This document shows, one piece after another, positions 9,030 to 17,542 of a stretch of 46,906 bases of DNA. How positions within the stretch are numbered: position 1 is the stretch's first letter; every line of letters starts with the position of its first letter. The position numbers and the translations under genes are program-made. Under the pieces are notes generated by a model that did no database searches, was not told where the DNA came from, and saw only the letters and a list, made by a program, of their open reading frames with translations. Source of the stretch: Planctomycetota bacterium (GTDB lineage Bacteria; Planctomycetota; JACOTG01; JAJDCM01); NCBI GenBank assembly GCA_029260825.1, contig JAJDCM010000084.1, positions 1 through 46,906 on the forward strand, written 5' to 3'.

Positions 9030-9069
9030 ATCTCTACAATTTTCTAGAAATCTTTACACTTGTAGAGAT
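9030..9069. promoter_or_regulatory. Predicted BlaI-type operator upstream of blaI
   Basis: A perfect 10-bp inverted repeat, ATCTCTACAA (9030-9039) and TTGTAGAGAT (9060-9069), is spaced by 20 bp. Inside it lies the palindrome TTTCTAGAAA (9041-9050). At 9055-9064 is TACACTTGTA, the TACA-N2-TGTA core known for BlaI/MecI operators. The block ends 29 bp before the blaI start, a position suited to autorepression of the blaI-M56 operon. Confidence 0.75.
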
Positions 9070-9098
9070 ACTCTTCCGTATACCAACCTCGGAGGACA

Positions 9099-9494
9099 AT
9101 GATGACGAAAACGAATCCGGAGCTGACCGAAGGCGAATGGATGATCATTCGCGCGGTCTGGGAATGTGAGCCCTGCGCCGCTCCCACCGTTCAGGAGGCC
9201 CTTGTGGCCGAGAAGGGATGGAGCTACAGCACGGTCAAGACCATGATGGACCGAATGGTGAAGAAGGGCTTTCTCGAGACCGAACGAATGCGCAACCTCA
9301 TTCTTTACCGGTCGTCCATCACGAAATCTCAAGCACAGGGCGTGGAGATCATGCGCGCCGTAAAACGGGCTTTCAATGGCGCTCTCCCTCCGGTCATGGA
9401 GTTCCTCCTTGGCAACTCGGAGCTAACGGAAAGCGAACTCAATGAGCTCGAAGAATTGATCCGCAAAAGACGAGATGAGGGGAGCCAATCGTGA
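9099..9494 (+). CDS. BlaI/MecI/CopY-family transcriptional repressor
   Basis: A 131-residue winged-helix repressor of typical BlaI length. The N-terminal half has LTEGEWMIIRAVWECEP, then a TVQEALVAEKGWSYSTVKTMMDRMVKKG recognition region, then the wing around RNLILYRSSI. The C-terminal half is the dimerisation region. In characterised systems BlaI represses its operon until it is cleaved after the M56 membrane peptidase is activated. A GGAGG site precedes two adjacent ATG codons (9099 and 9102). Its 3' end overlaps the M56 gene by 4 bp (GTGA). No beta-lactamase gene is nearby, so the regulated stress is unknown. Confidence 0.93.
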   Translation: MMTKTNPELTEGEWMIIRAVWECEPCAAPTVQEALVAEKGWSYSTVKTMMDRMVKKGFLETERMRNLILYRSSITKSQAQGVEIMRAVKRAFNGALPPVMEFLLGNSELTESELNELEELIRKRRDEGSQS

Positions 9495-11752
9495 CCGGAT
9501 TCTTCAACTGGATCGACTCCTGCGGAGAGGCTTTTGTTCCCTTTGCCCTCACCATGCTCGTCCAGTCGACCCTTCTTGTTTGCGTCATTTATTTGCTCGA
9601 CCTGCTGGTTCGGCGCCGGGTTCGAGCTTCGTTTCGCTATGGCCTCTGGATGCTCATCCTGGTCAAGCTTGTTCTTCCCACGAACCTTTCATCCCCGGTG
9701 GGCGTTGGTTCCTGGCTGGGAGCCGAGCTTCCGGGAGAAGAAACGCTCGTTCAGGATCCGGGGACGATGCAGGCGTATGCAAAGCCAGCACTCCTCACGC
9801 GAGTCGGGTTTCCGGCTTCTGCGGACGCAGAACCTGAGCCCGTTCATCCTGCATTCAGTCCCAGAAGTTCTGGCTCGATGCCAATCAGTCGACCTCATGA
9901 CCCGGCAGAGGAAAGCCTCATGAGCTGGGAAGGGATCCTCTTTTCCTTCTGGATGGTTGGTCTTGCCGGACTGATTTGCGCCTTCATTCTTCGTGCCCGG
10001 TCCGTCCGAACTCTCCTCTCGAGAGCGGGAGAAGGCAACGAAGAGATCAAGACCGATCTCATCAGCTGCCAGAAACAGATGGGGATGGGTCGACACGTGA
10101 CCGTGAAGCTGACTCACACGGCTCACTCACCTGGCGTGTGCGGTCTCTTCCGCCCAACAATCGTCATGCCCCGAGAGATCATTTCTTCTCTCAAGGAAAA
10201 CCACTTACGAGCCATTCTTTTTCATGAGCTCGCCCACATCAAGAGAGGAGACCTCTGGGTCAGTACAGCTCAGACTCTTCTCCAGATCTTCTACTTCTAC
10301 AACCCGGCAGTTTGGTTCGCCAACAAGATGATCAGGCGAATTCGCGAGCACGCGGTGGATGATACCGTGCTCGTCACCCTGGGACGAGAAGGTAAAGATC
10401 AATACCTGGAGACACTTGTTCGCGTAGCCAAGCTGGCTTTCCGGAGGCCACGCACCAGCTCGCAACTTCTCGGCGTTATTGAATCCAAGAACACACTCAA
10501 GGCAAGGATCAAAATCATGCTAAATCGACCTCGACCCAAAACCGCGAGGCTTGGCATCATCGGAGCATGCGGGATCATCCTCATCGGATGCTTCCTGCTT
10601 CCCATGGCCCAGGCTCAAAAGGACCCGGAGAACAAGAATCGACGCTCCCAAAAGAAGTCGGCAGTGAGCGAACGCATGGAAGTTCTCAAGGAACAAATGA
10701 AGCAGCTCAAAATGGAGATGCATGACCTTCAAGAAGGGGAAAAGAAAGAGAAAAAGGCCCGAAAACCAAAACGAAAGAGCCGGGCAACTTCCCCGATGCC
10801 TCCGCTCCCCCGAAACCTCCCCAACCTTCCGGATGTTGGAGTCGGCAACGTTCTATCTGAAGTTCTGGGAACGGTTCTTCCCAAGGCCCTCGAAGGCGCC
10901 GGTGCCCTGGCGGAACTCGATCAGCAAAAAGACGAGCTCGAAGAAGCACTAGCAGCAGCAAAAGACCATCTTGCCGATCTGAAGGAGGATGGCGCATCAA
11001 GACGAGAAATGGAAAGAGCGCTTGACCGGGTGGAAACACTCGCAGCCAGGACGGAATCGGTCAGAAGAGAACTTGAACACCAGGCCGAAAAGTTCGAGAC
11101 CGAGATGGAGGCTTGGGCCAGCGATTTCGAGAACCAGATGGAAGGCTGGGGTGAAGAATACGGCGAAGAGATGGAAACCTGGGGAGAGACCTACGGTGAA
11201 GAAATGGAGGCCTGGGGAGAGGCCTTTGGAGAAGAAATGGAAACCTGGGCTGAGGGTTTCGCCGGCGAAATGGAGTCACTTGGAGAGGAACTCGAAGGTA
11301 AAGACTTCGCCAACATCATGGAGTCATTTGGTGAGGAATTCGGAGGCAAGGACTTCTCCGGAATCATGCAGCAGTTCGGTTCGGTTGCCGGAGGTCTCGA
11401 AAACCTCTCTGAAGGTGAAATCGAAGAATGGGCAGAAGGCTTCGAACACGAGATGGAAGAGTGGGCGACTCAATTTGCCCATGATCTCGAAAAGAACCTG
11501 GGGGAAAACCTGAGCGGAATCGGAGAAACCACCATCGACGAGGAGGCGATCGAAGCCTGGGCCGAACAATTCGAAAAAGAGATGGAAAGCTGGGGTGAGG
11601 ACTTCGGAAAGAAGATGGAAGCCCTGGGCCGGCAAATCGAGCAGCAAGTTGAGGCGAAAAGCTCCTCGCAAGAGCGCGGAAAAAAGAAAGCCCAACGCAA
11701 GCCGACAAGAAAAGGCAAAGAGAAAAAGAAGAAGGTGCGAGTCGAGGTGTAG
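9491..11752 (+). CDS. BlaR1-like M56 membrane metallopeptidase with 11-residue-repeat C-terminus
   Basis: A 753-residue protein with a GTG start overlapping the blaI stop. Transmembrane segments lie at about 14-38, 45-63, 148-168 and 354-371. The zinc motif HELAH is at 245-249, followed by IKRGD and the NPAVWFANKMIRRIREHAVDD segment typical of M56. Instead of a penicillin-binding sensor domain, the extracytoplasmic part after TM4 has a charged helix (about 380-430) and a coiled coil (470-540). Then come six 11-residue repeats starting at Met 539, 550, 561, 572, 583 and 594, more degenerate copies, and a very basic tail. It presumably relays an envelope signal to BlaI. The novel repeat region is the likely sensor. 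Confidence 0.92.
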   Translation: MTGFFNWIDSCGEAFVPFALTMLVQSTLLVCVIYLLDLLVRRRVRASFRYGLWMLILVKLVLPTNLSSPVGVGSWLGAELPGEETLVQDPGTMQAYAKPALLTRVGFPASADAEPEPVHPAFSPRSSGSMPISRPHDPAEESLMSWEGILFSFWMVGLAGLICAFILRARSVRTLLSRAGEGNEEIKTDLISCQKQMGMGRHVTVKLTHTAHSPGVCGLFRPTIVMPREIISSLKENHLRAILFHELAHIKRGDLWVSTAQTLLQIFYFYNPAVWFANKMIRRIREHAVDDTVLVTLGREGKDQYLETLVRVAKLAFRRPRTSSQLLGVIESKNTLKARIKIMLNRPRPKTARLGIIGACGIILIGCFLLPMAQAQKDPENKNRRSQKKSAVSERMEVLKEQMKQLKMEMHDLQEGEKKEKKARKPKRKSRATSPMPPLPRNLPNLPDVGVGNVLSEVLGTVLPKALEGAGALAELDQQKDELEEALAAAKDHLADLKEDGASRREMERALDRVETLAARTESVRRELEHQAEKFETEMEAWASDFENQMEGWGEEYGEEMETWGETYGEEMEAWGEAFGEEMETWAEGFAGEMESLGEELEGKDFANIMESFGEEFGGKDFSGIMQQFGSVAGGLENLSEGEIEEWAEGFEHEMEEWATQFAHDLEKNLGENLSGIGETTIDEEAIEAWAEQFEKEMESWGEDFGKKMEALGRQIEQQVEAKSSSQERGKKKAQRKPTRKGKEKKKKVRVEV
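11105..11302 (+). repeat. Six 33-bp / 11-residue tandem repeats in the M56 protein
   Basis: Each unit follows M-E-x-W-[GA]-x-x-[FY]-[GA]-x-E, with methionines exactly 11 residues apart six times. The unit is acidic and aromatic. An 11-residue period is known from amphipathic or right-handed coiled helices. DNA copies have diverged, so this is an old protein repeat rather than a recent duplication. Confidence 0.9.
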
Positions 11753-11781
11753 AGAACACCTGGAAGCAATTAACTCCTGAG

Positions 11782-11818
11782 AAAAGCCCTCGGTCTTTCG
11801 GACCGGGGGCTTTTTTTT
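11782..11818 (+). terminator. Rho-independent terminator, probably bidirectional
   Basis: A 14-bp stem AAAAGCCCTCGGTC / GACCGGGGGCTTTT with one G-T wobble and loop TTTCG is followed by eight T residues. Four A residues on the left make it usable for the minus-strand helicase gene that ends at 11825. Confidence 0.93.
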
Positions 11819-11824
11819 CGTGAG

Positions 11825-13885
11825 CTAACCTTCGCCTTGAGGGTCTTTTCGTGGTCCTCGACGGCGTGGTCGTCTTCTGGGTCGGGAAGACTTGGGCTTG
11901 CTGGAATCAGGAGAAGACGAGGAATCAGGCCGGTTCTTCTCATCCGAATTCGGTTTTGAGCTGGAATCTTCCGAGGAGGTTCGCCTTGGTGGACGCGAAG
12001 ATGTTCCTCCCGAAGAACTTGAGCGCTTCTCGGATGACCTTCCCCGACCGGAGGAAGAGGATTGATCCCCGGATTGATTCGGTTTCTTATCCGATGAATC
12101 CGATCGTCTGTCCGGTGGGTTGGATCTTCTATCCGAGGACCTTCTTCGCCGTTCGGGAGTCTCTGAACTTCTTTCCGATGAGTCCGGCTGCTCCTCTTGA
12201 GATCTATCCCGGTTTCCAGGAGAAGCAACATGTCGTCCCCAGGCGGATCTTCTCCGGTTGTCGGAGGAGAAGCTGGATCGCCCTTCCGCCGGCGTCTCTC
12301 GCTTTTCTGATGAGGAAGACGATGGTCCTTCCGACGATGCTCCTCGGTTGTCAGGGGAGGACGAATGCCGCCCCCCGGACTGCTTGGGACGATTTGACGA
12401 GGAGCCCGAACGATGCTTCCCCCTCTCTCCTGGCCCGTTGCCACGAGAAGAAGTCCGGTCGTCGCTTTGAGCTGAGTCTCGATCCTGGTTCGAAGAACGA
12501 CTCTGCTGGGGGCCGCTTCGAGAACCACCTCGCTGCGGTTCTCTGCGCTGCGAGCCACCCTGTCGCGTATCGTCCTTTTGCGGTTCTCTGCGCTGGGAGC
12601 TACCCTGCCGCGTATCTTCCTTCTGCGGTCCTCTACGCTGCGAGCCACCCTGGCGCGTATCGTCCTTTTGCGGTTCTGTGCGTTGCGAACCAGCCCGGCG
12701 AGAATCACCACGCCGAGCATCTCTCCCTCGCGAATCATTGGAGCTCGATCGATCGTCTCGACGACCTTCCGGCCTCTTCGAAGGTGGGTTCGATTCCTGG
12801 TCGCGACCTCTTTGATTCCGATCTCTGTCCCGGGAAAACTCGAACCGCTCGATCGTCCAGCCGGACTGGCGACACATGGCATCCCAGCGGCGGCGCTCCG
12901 AAGGAGTCACGAAAGTGATTGCCGTTCCGGTCCGTCCCGCTCTTCCCGTGCGCCCGATCCGGTGGGTATAGTCCTCAAGCTCTCGCGGAACCGAGTAATT
13001 GACGACGTGGGTTACCTTGTCGACATCGAGCCCTCGGGAGGCGACATCGGTGGCAACAAGCGCCTTGAACCGCCCCGCTCGAAAACCGGCCATGACCAGG
13101 GATCGAGCGGCCTGATCATACCCACCATGAAGTGCGGTGATGGGAAACCGAGAGCGTTCGAGACGACGGAGAAGTCGATCCACCTCGGTGCGCCGATCGC
13201 AGAAGATGAGAAGAATGTCACTATCCTGAGTGTCAGCCAGGATCCGCTCGAGAACGGAAGCACGTCTCGCTTCATCTGTCTCAAGATACAGCTGAGTAAT
13301 TGTATCGGTCGTTGACAGTCCCTTGGCGGTTGCCACCTCGACCGGATCTTTCGTGAAGTCACGCCCAAGCCCAAGAATTTCCCGGGGGTAGGTCGCCGAG
13401 AAGAGAAGGGTCTGTCTCTCATCCGGAAGAAAGCCGAGAATCTTCTTCACGTCATCAAGAAAACCGATCTCGAACATCTTGTCGGCCTCATCGAGGACGG
13501 CAAACTGAGTCCAGGGGAAGGTCAGGAAACGCTGCTGGTGAAGATCGAGGATTCGACCCGGAGTCCCGACAACGACCTGTGCTCCAAGCTTCAACTCCGC
13601 AATTTGCGGATGAATGGGGTCGCCTCCCACGAGCAACGCGACTCGCAACTTTCGAGGCTCACCGAGCTTTCGAAGAACCTCCGCAACCTGCAGGGCAAGC
13701 TCACGAGTCGGACAAAGACAAAGCGCCAAAACCGAGGAGCGGTCCGAATCAATGAGCGACATCATGGGCGCGCCGAACGCCAGGGTCTTTCCCGTTCCCG
13801 TCTCCGCCTTGGCGATGACATCCCGTCCTTTCAAGATGGGGTCAACCGTGAGGCGTTGAATGGGAGTCGGGACCGTAATCCCCAT
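11825..13885 (-). CDS. DEAD-box ATP-dependent RNA helicase with repetitive tail
   Basis: From the first ATG (13885) the protein has 686 residues. Helicase motifs are all present: PTPIQ (end of the Q motif), AETGTGKT, PTRELA, TPGR, DEAD, SAT, then the second domain with LIFCDRR, ATDVASRGLD and HRIGRTGRAGR. The last ~330 residues are disordered, rich in Arg, Ser, Gly, Gln and Asp, with a 15-residue tandem repeat; such tails bind RNA. The in-frame sequence upstream of 13885 continues the conserved Q-motif helix (FEEWDLNSDIQDAIAAMG), so translation must start upstream. No ATG, GTG or TTG exists before the in-frame TAA at 14056-14054. A non-standard ATT (14041) or ATC (14047) start, or a sequence error, is implied. 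Likely roles are ribosome assembly or RNA turnover. Confidence 0.93.
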   Translation of the reverse strand: MGITVPTPIQRLTVDPILKGRDVIAKAETGTGKTLAFGAPMMSLIDSDRSSVLALCLCPTRELALQVAEVLRKLGEPRKLRVALLVGGDPIHPQIAELKLGAQVVVGTPGRILDLHQQRFLTFPWTQFAVLDEADKMFEIGFLDDVKKILGFLPDERQTLLFSATYPREILGLGRDFTKDPVEVATAKGLSTTDTITQLYLETDEARRASVLERILADTQDSDILLIFCDRRTEVDRLLRRLERSRFPITALHGGYDQAARSLVMAGFRAGRFKALVATDVASRGLDVDKVTHVVNYSVPRELEDYTHRIGRTGRAGRTGTAITFVTPSERRRWDAMCRQSGWTIERFEFSRDRDRNQRGRDQESNPPSKRPEGRRDDRSSSNDSRGRDARRGDSRRAGSQRTEPQKDDTRQGGSQRRGPQKEDTRQGSSQRREPQKDDTRQGGSQRREPQRGGSRSGPQQSRSSNQDRDSAQSDDRTSSRGNGPGERGKHRSGSSSNRPKQSGGRHSSSPDNRGASSEGPSSSSSEKRETPAEGRSSFSSDNRRRSAWGRHVASPGNRDRSQEEQPDSSERSSETPERRRRSSDRRSNPPDRRSDSSDKKPNQSGDQSSSSGRGRSSEKRSSSSGGTSSRPPRRTSSEDSSSKPNSDEKNRPDSSSSPDSSKPKSSRPRRRPRRRGPRKDPQGEG
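12535..12680 (-). repeat. 45-bp tandem repeat in the helicase tail
   Basis: Three full copies (12535-12579, 12580-12624, 12625-12669) and a partial fourth encode a 15-residue unit of the type EPQKDDTRQGGSQRR. Copies are close in sequence, suggesting recent slippage and possible length variation between strains. Confidence 0.9.
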
Positions 13886-14269
13886 TGCCGCAATGGCATC
13901 CTGAATGTCGGAGTTCAGGTCCCACTCCTCAAAGGACTTGATGTCGGGAGGATCTTCGATGGGCCGAAGTTCGGCTACCGGCGGGAGATTACGGTGGGGG
14001 CGCCCCTTTGGCTTCCGCCCAGGACTCGAACGTCTTCGAATAGCGATGTGGCTTTACTTTCCAAAAAAAGGTAACAAAGGTGGAGGCGCAAACCGCCCCC
14101 GCGAAACCCCTCAGTATGCCATTTAGAACGAAGAGAAGCGCCCCGTTCTCGGCTCCGACAAGAAAAGGACGAGGATCCCGCCTCTCCTCCTCCTCCTGGC
14201 CCCTTCGCTTTCCCCTGGGTGTTTCCTCCTGTCACACCTCAAGCCCCTGAGGAGAACTCGGTGCCCTGA

Positions 14270-14298
14270 TTGACACAACTGCCGATAGGGACTACGAT
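14270..14298 (+). promoter_or_regulatory. Candidate sigma70 promoter for the SLC13-type permease
   Basis: A consensus TTGACA (14270-14275) is followed after exactly 17 bp by TACGAT (14293-14298, four of six matches). It would give a leader of about 57 nt before the ATG at 14362. The rest of the 14057-14361 gap shows no gene or hairpin. Confidence 0.55.
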
Positions 14299-14361
14299 GA
14301 TCGCGCTTTTTCAACCGTCGACTCGCCGTTTCATCGACCACGGCAAGGCCATCCCGACTCT

Positions 14362-16185
14362 ATGGATACAAGCGGATTTCTAGTCACCGGCCTGACAATA
14401 CTTTTACTGGTGTTGTTGGTAACGGGAAAAGTCACCCTCGACGTACTCGGCATCGGCCTCATGGTCGCTCTGGTGGGAACTGGTCTCCTCGACATCGAGC
14501 AGGCGCTGCACGGCTTTGCCAACCATGCCGTCATCACGATCGCCGCCCTTTACGTGCTCGGCGAGGGCCTGACACGCACCGGGGCCGTTGAGTTCATCGC
14601 CCACGGAGTCCTTGCCTTCGGAAAAGGGAGCGAGGTCCGGGTGGTCCTGGCAGTTTGCCTGGTGAGCGCCCTCCTGTCGGCGTTTCTGAACAACACCGCC
14701 GTCGTGGTCGTTTTCATTCCCGTCCTGATCGGCGTCTCTCAGAAGACGGGGATCCCGGCGTCACGCCTTCTGATTCCCATGTCCTACGCCTCTCTTCTGG
14801 GCGGCATGTGCACCCTTGTCGGAACCAGCACAAACCTGCTCGTGGACGGGGTCCTGGCCCAGACCGCCAAGGACATGGCAGCTGAAGGGTTGCCTCTCCC
14901 TCCGGGCCTTGAGCCCATCGGCATGTTTGAGCTGACGCCGGTCGGCCTGCCACTCACCCTGATCGGAATCGTTTTCATGGCGTTCTTCGGGAGGAAACTC
15001 CTTCCCGAGAGAGTGTCACTCACGACGACTTTGGCGGAGGCCACTGCCCGTGAATACGTCACCGAGCTCGAGATTGGCCCCAACTCAGCCCTGAAAGACC
15101 TCCCGGTGTCGGAAGCCTTTCCCGAGGGCGGCCCCCGGCTTCTCTTTCTCGTTCGGGACGAGCGAGTCATGATGCTGAAGGACGCAAAGAACATCACCTT
15201 GTGCGAAGGAGATGTGGTGGCACTTCGGGGAGATGTGACCAAACTCACCGACATGCAGCAGACTCTCGGTCTGAAACTCGTCGGAAACCTGAAGTTCGAT
15301 CCTCGGACCATGGTCTTTTTCGAGCTCGCAGTTGCTCCCCACTCGAGCGTCGTCGGCAGAAGAATTCGGGATCTCCACTTCTGGAGAGATTACAGCTCTG
15401 CCGTCGTTGCTGTCCTGCGTCACGGTCACCACATCCGAGAAAGGGTGTCCGAACTCACCTTGCATGCCGGAGACCTTCTCCTCGCCTGTGGTGATGAAGC
15501 CTCAACCGCCAAGCTTCGAGCTTCGACGGATTTCTTTCTGCTGACGGGCGCAAACCAGCTGGTCGTCCTTCGAGGACATGCCCGCCGAGCCATCCTCATC
15601 GCTACCGCAGTGGTTGCTCTTTTCGCCATCGGCTCGGTCTGGCGTCTTCCCTGGCTCCCTCTTCCCGCCGTTGCGCTGGCCGGCGCCGTGGCCATGGTCG
15701 CCACCGGTTGTGTAACTGCGCGCCGTGCCTATCGCACCATCGACTGGCCCATTCTGATCTTCGTCGTGGGTACGTTGGCTCTGGGTGAGGCCATGCGGAT
15801 CACCGGAGTCGCGGAGATCTTTGCCCGAAGCCTCCTGGATATTCTGTCTGCCCAGGGACCGACCATCGTGCTTGCCGGGGTGGGTCTGATGGCCATCCTC
15901 TTCAATGCGGTGGTGGCCCATAGCGCCGTCGCCGTTCTCTTGACACCGATTGCCATCCAGATGGCGATCTATCTTCCAGCCAACGTTCGGCCGTTCGTGC
16001 TTGCCGTGGCTCTTGGAGGATCCATCGCGTTCGTCACGCCCCAGGGACATCAGGTGAATCTCATGGTGTACGGCCCTGGAGGCTACCGGTACACCGACTT
16101 CCTGAGGCTGGGTATCCCGTTAAGCATCATCGCCTGGATCGTCGTGACGGTCGGGCTCGCCTATCAGTACAACTGGCTCGGCTAG
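14362..16185 (+). CDS. SLC13-type permease with two RCK_C (TrkA-C) domains
   Basis: A 607-residue polytopic membrane protein of the ion-transporter superfamily that includes SLC13/DASS carriers. The N-terminal membrane half (about residues 8-210) contains the signatures FLNNTAVVVVFIP and VGTSTNL. A cytoplasmic insert (about 225-395) carries two RCK_C-like regulatory domains (LPVSEAFPEGGPRLLFLVRDERVM and VVGRRIRDLHFW regions). The C-terminal membrane half (about 405-605) has the mirror signatures HSAVAVLLTPIA and VTPQGHQVNLMVYGPGGY. Such proteins move dicarboxylates, sulfate or other anions with Na+, and the RCK_C pair probably binds a regulatory ligand. The substrate cannot be read from the sequence. 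It is monocistronic, with a good promoter candidate at 14270. Confidence 0.93.
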   Translation: MDTSGFLVTGLTILLLVLLVTGKVTLDVLGIGLMVALVGTGLLDIEQALHGFANHAVITIAALYVLGEGLTRTGAVEFIAHGVLAFGKGSEVRVVLAVCLVSALLSAFLNNTAVVVVFIPVLIGVSQKTGIPASRLLIPMSYASLLGGMCTLVGTSTNLLVDGVLAQTAKDMAAEGLPLPPGLEPIGMFELTPVGLPLTLIGIVFMAFFGRKLLPERVSLTTTLAEATAREYVTELEIGPNSALKDLPVSEAFPEGGPRLLFLVRDERVMMLKDAKNITLCEGDVVALRGDVTKLTDMQQTLGLKLVGNLKFDPRTMVFFELAVAPHSSVVGRRIRDLHFWRDYSSAVVAVLRHGHHIRERVSELTLHAGDLLLACGDEASTAKLRASTDFFLLTGANQLVVLRGHARRAILIATAVVALFAIGSVWRLPWLPLPAVALAGAVAMVATGCVTARRAYRTIDWPILIFVVGTLALGEAMRITGVAEIFARSLLDILSAQGPTIVLAGVGLMAILFNAVVAHSAVAVLLTPIAIQMAIYLPANVRPFVLAVALGGSIAFVTPQGHQVNLMVYGPGGYRYTDFLRLGIPLSIIAWIVVTVGLAYQYNWLG

Positions 16186-16186
16186 C

Positions 16187-16222
16187 CCGGATTATTCACG
16201 AGTTTGAGCGAGAATAATCCGG
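16187..16222. repeat. Perfect inverted repeat between convergent genes
   Basis: CCGGATTATTC (16187-16197) and GAATAATCCGG (16212-16222) form an 11-bp perfect stem with a 14-nt loop. It fills the whole gap between the stop codons of the permease and the secretin-like gene. No T-run follows on either strand, so it is not a canonical intrinsic terminator. It may stabilise both 3' ends or be a copy of a dispersed extragenic palindrome. Confidence 0.8.
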
Positions 16223-17542
16223 TCAGCGAACTTCGTCACCCGCCTTGGCCTCTCCGCCCGTCAAATCCAGGATGACGAGGTCGCTTCGAACTTCGACGAC
16301 CTTCACCGTTCCCACGACCTTTCCGTTCCGGACGATGGATTTCATATCCTCGACTCTGGCTTTTTCCTGGAGTGACTTCACGAAGACTCTTCGATTGGAA
16401 GGATCAAAGCCAAGCACGGTCCCGAGGGTTTCCTGGAGATTCGGAGCTCCGACCGAACGGGCACGAATCATCAGGATGATCGTCTGGGGCATCGCCTCCC
16501 CGTCCTCGCTCCAGCTCACATAACCCGGACCAAAAAGAAGAAGACCCGCCTCGTCATCCTTCAGGGTCAATGCCTCCGAGGCCATCCGAATCGTGCTGAA
16601 TTCCGGAAGCTGAACGGTAACCGGCCCAAGCCCCTTGCCCAGCGTCGTAACCAGCTCGGGAACCGGCCTCTTCAAGGTATTCAATCGAAGATTGACATGA
16701 AGATGAATCTCCGGCTTCGCAGCATCCAAGACGGGGAGAACCGTCAGAACGAACCCTTCCTCGAGAGTATCGACCACCGGATTTCCAATCACCGCATCTC
16801 GAATCGTCTTGACTTCCCAATCCTTCACATAGGCCATCTGATTCACGGTTGCCGTGACGACTTCTTCTGCTCCGCGACAACGAAGGATGGCATTGGCCAT
16901 GACCTTGATCTCATTGGCCGAAAAGATGCTCAGCTTGTTCTTGAATTCTGAGGCCGTGAGAGCCGTCACGTCAACTTCATGAGAGGAAGGACTCCCCGGA
17001 CGAGTCAAGACGTAAATCTCAAGCTCTACCTCATCTCGATTCTTGCTCCGGAGACGATCAAGGTAGGCCTCGGCGTTCTCGACCTGGCTCTTTTGCCCCC
17101 GCACCGAGATCATGCGCTCGAAGACCCTGCTGATCCTCACACCATCCGTTCGTGCAACTCCCCGATCCAGGATCTCAACCGCGTCAAGAAGAGGAAACTG
17201 CTCACGGAGGTGCCCAAGGAGCCAGTTCTCGAAGAAACCGATCTTTCCCAGATCTTCACCAGCTTCCGACTCCCGGGAAGCAAGCTTGTATTCAAGCCGA
17301 GTCCGTCCGTTGCCAAGGGAAATGATGACTCGATGTCCCGCCTTTCGAAAACCCGAGGACCATCCTCCTTCCTCGCCGACATCGAGTCCAAGTTTTGTGG
17401 ATCCCGGCGAGTTCGAGAGAGGTTTTGATGCAGCCTCCCCCTCGATTTTCCGCGAACGTGGCGAGTCTCCCAGAAGAGCTCCGGTAAACAAACTCAATGA
17501 GAGAAACAACCCACATCCATCGGTCCTTCGGGTGCAAATCAT
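16223..17542 (-). CDS. Exported secretin-like protein in a sigma/anti-sigma operon
   Basis: A 439-residue protein with an N-terminal signal (LFLSLSLFTGALLG). Residues about 125-190 resemble an N-domain (ISVRGQKSQVENAEAYLDRL followed by ELEIYVL). Residues about 195-370 resemble a reduced secretin-type beta domain: NEIKVMANAILRC, then TLEEGFVLTVLPVLDA and EIHLHVNLRLNTL. The last 70 residues look like a small beta domain. It is about half as long as type II/III secretins, and the pore region is degenerate, so pore formation is doubtful. It overlaps the anti-sigma stop by 4 bp (ATGA) and is third in the unit sigma/anti-sigma/secretin-like. The family call rests on sequence pattern only. Confidence 0.6.
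   Translation of the reverse strand: MICTRRTDGCGLFLSLSLFTGALLGDSPRSRKIEGEAASKPLSNSPGSTKLGLDVGEEGGWSSGFRKAGHRVIISLGNGRTRLEYKLASRESEAGEDLGKIGFFENWLLGHLREQFPLLDAVEILDRGVARTDGVRISRVFERMISVRGQKSQVENAEAYLDRLRSKNRDEVELEIYVLTRPGSPSSHEVDVTALTASEFKNKLSIFSANEIKVMANAILRCRGAEEVVTATVNQMAYVKDWEVKTIRDAVIGNPVVDTLEEGFVLTVLPVLDAAKPEIHLHVNLRLNTLKRPVPELVTTLGKGLGPVTVQLPEFSTIRMASEALTLKDDEAGLLLFGPGYVSWSEDGEAMPQTIILMIRARSVGAPNLQETLGTVLGFDPSNRRVFVKSLQEKARVEDMKSIVRNGKVVGTVKVVEVRSDLVILDLTGGEAKAGDEVR

Noticed and set aside
13975..14235. An 86-codon minus-strand frame upstream of the helicase
   Set aside because: Its translation is low-complexity Gly/Ser/Arg sequence and it overlaps the better-supported helicase N-terminal frame.
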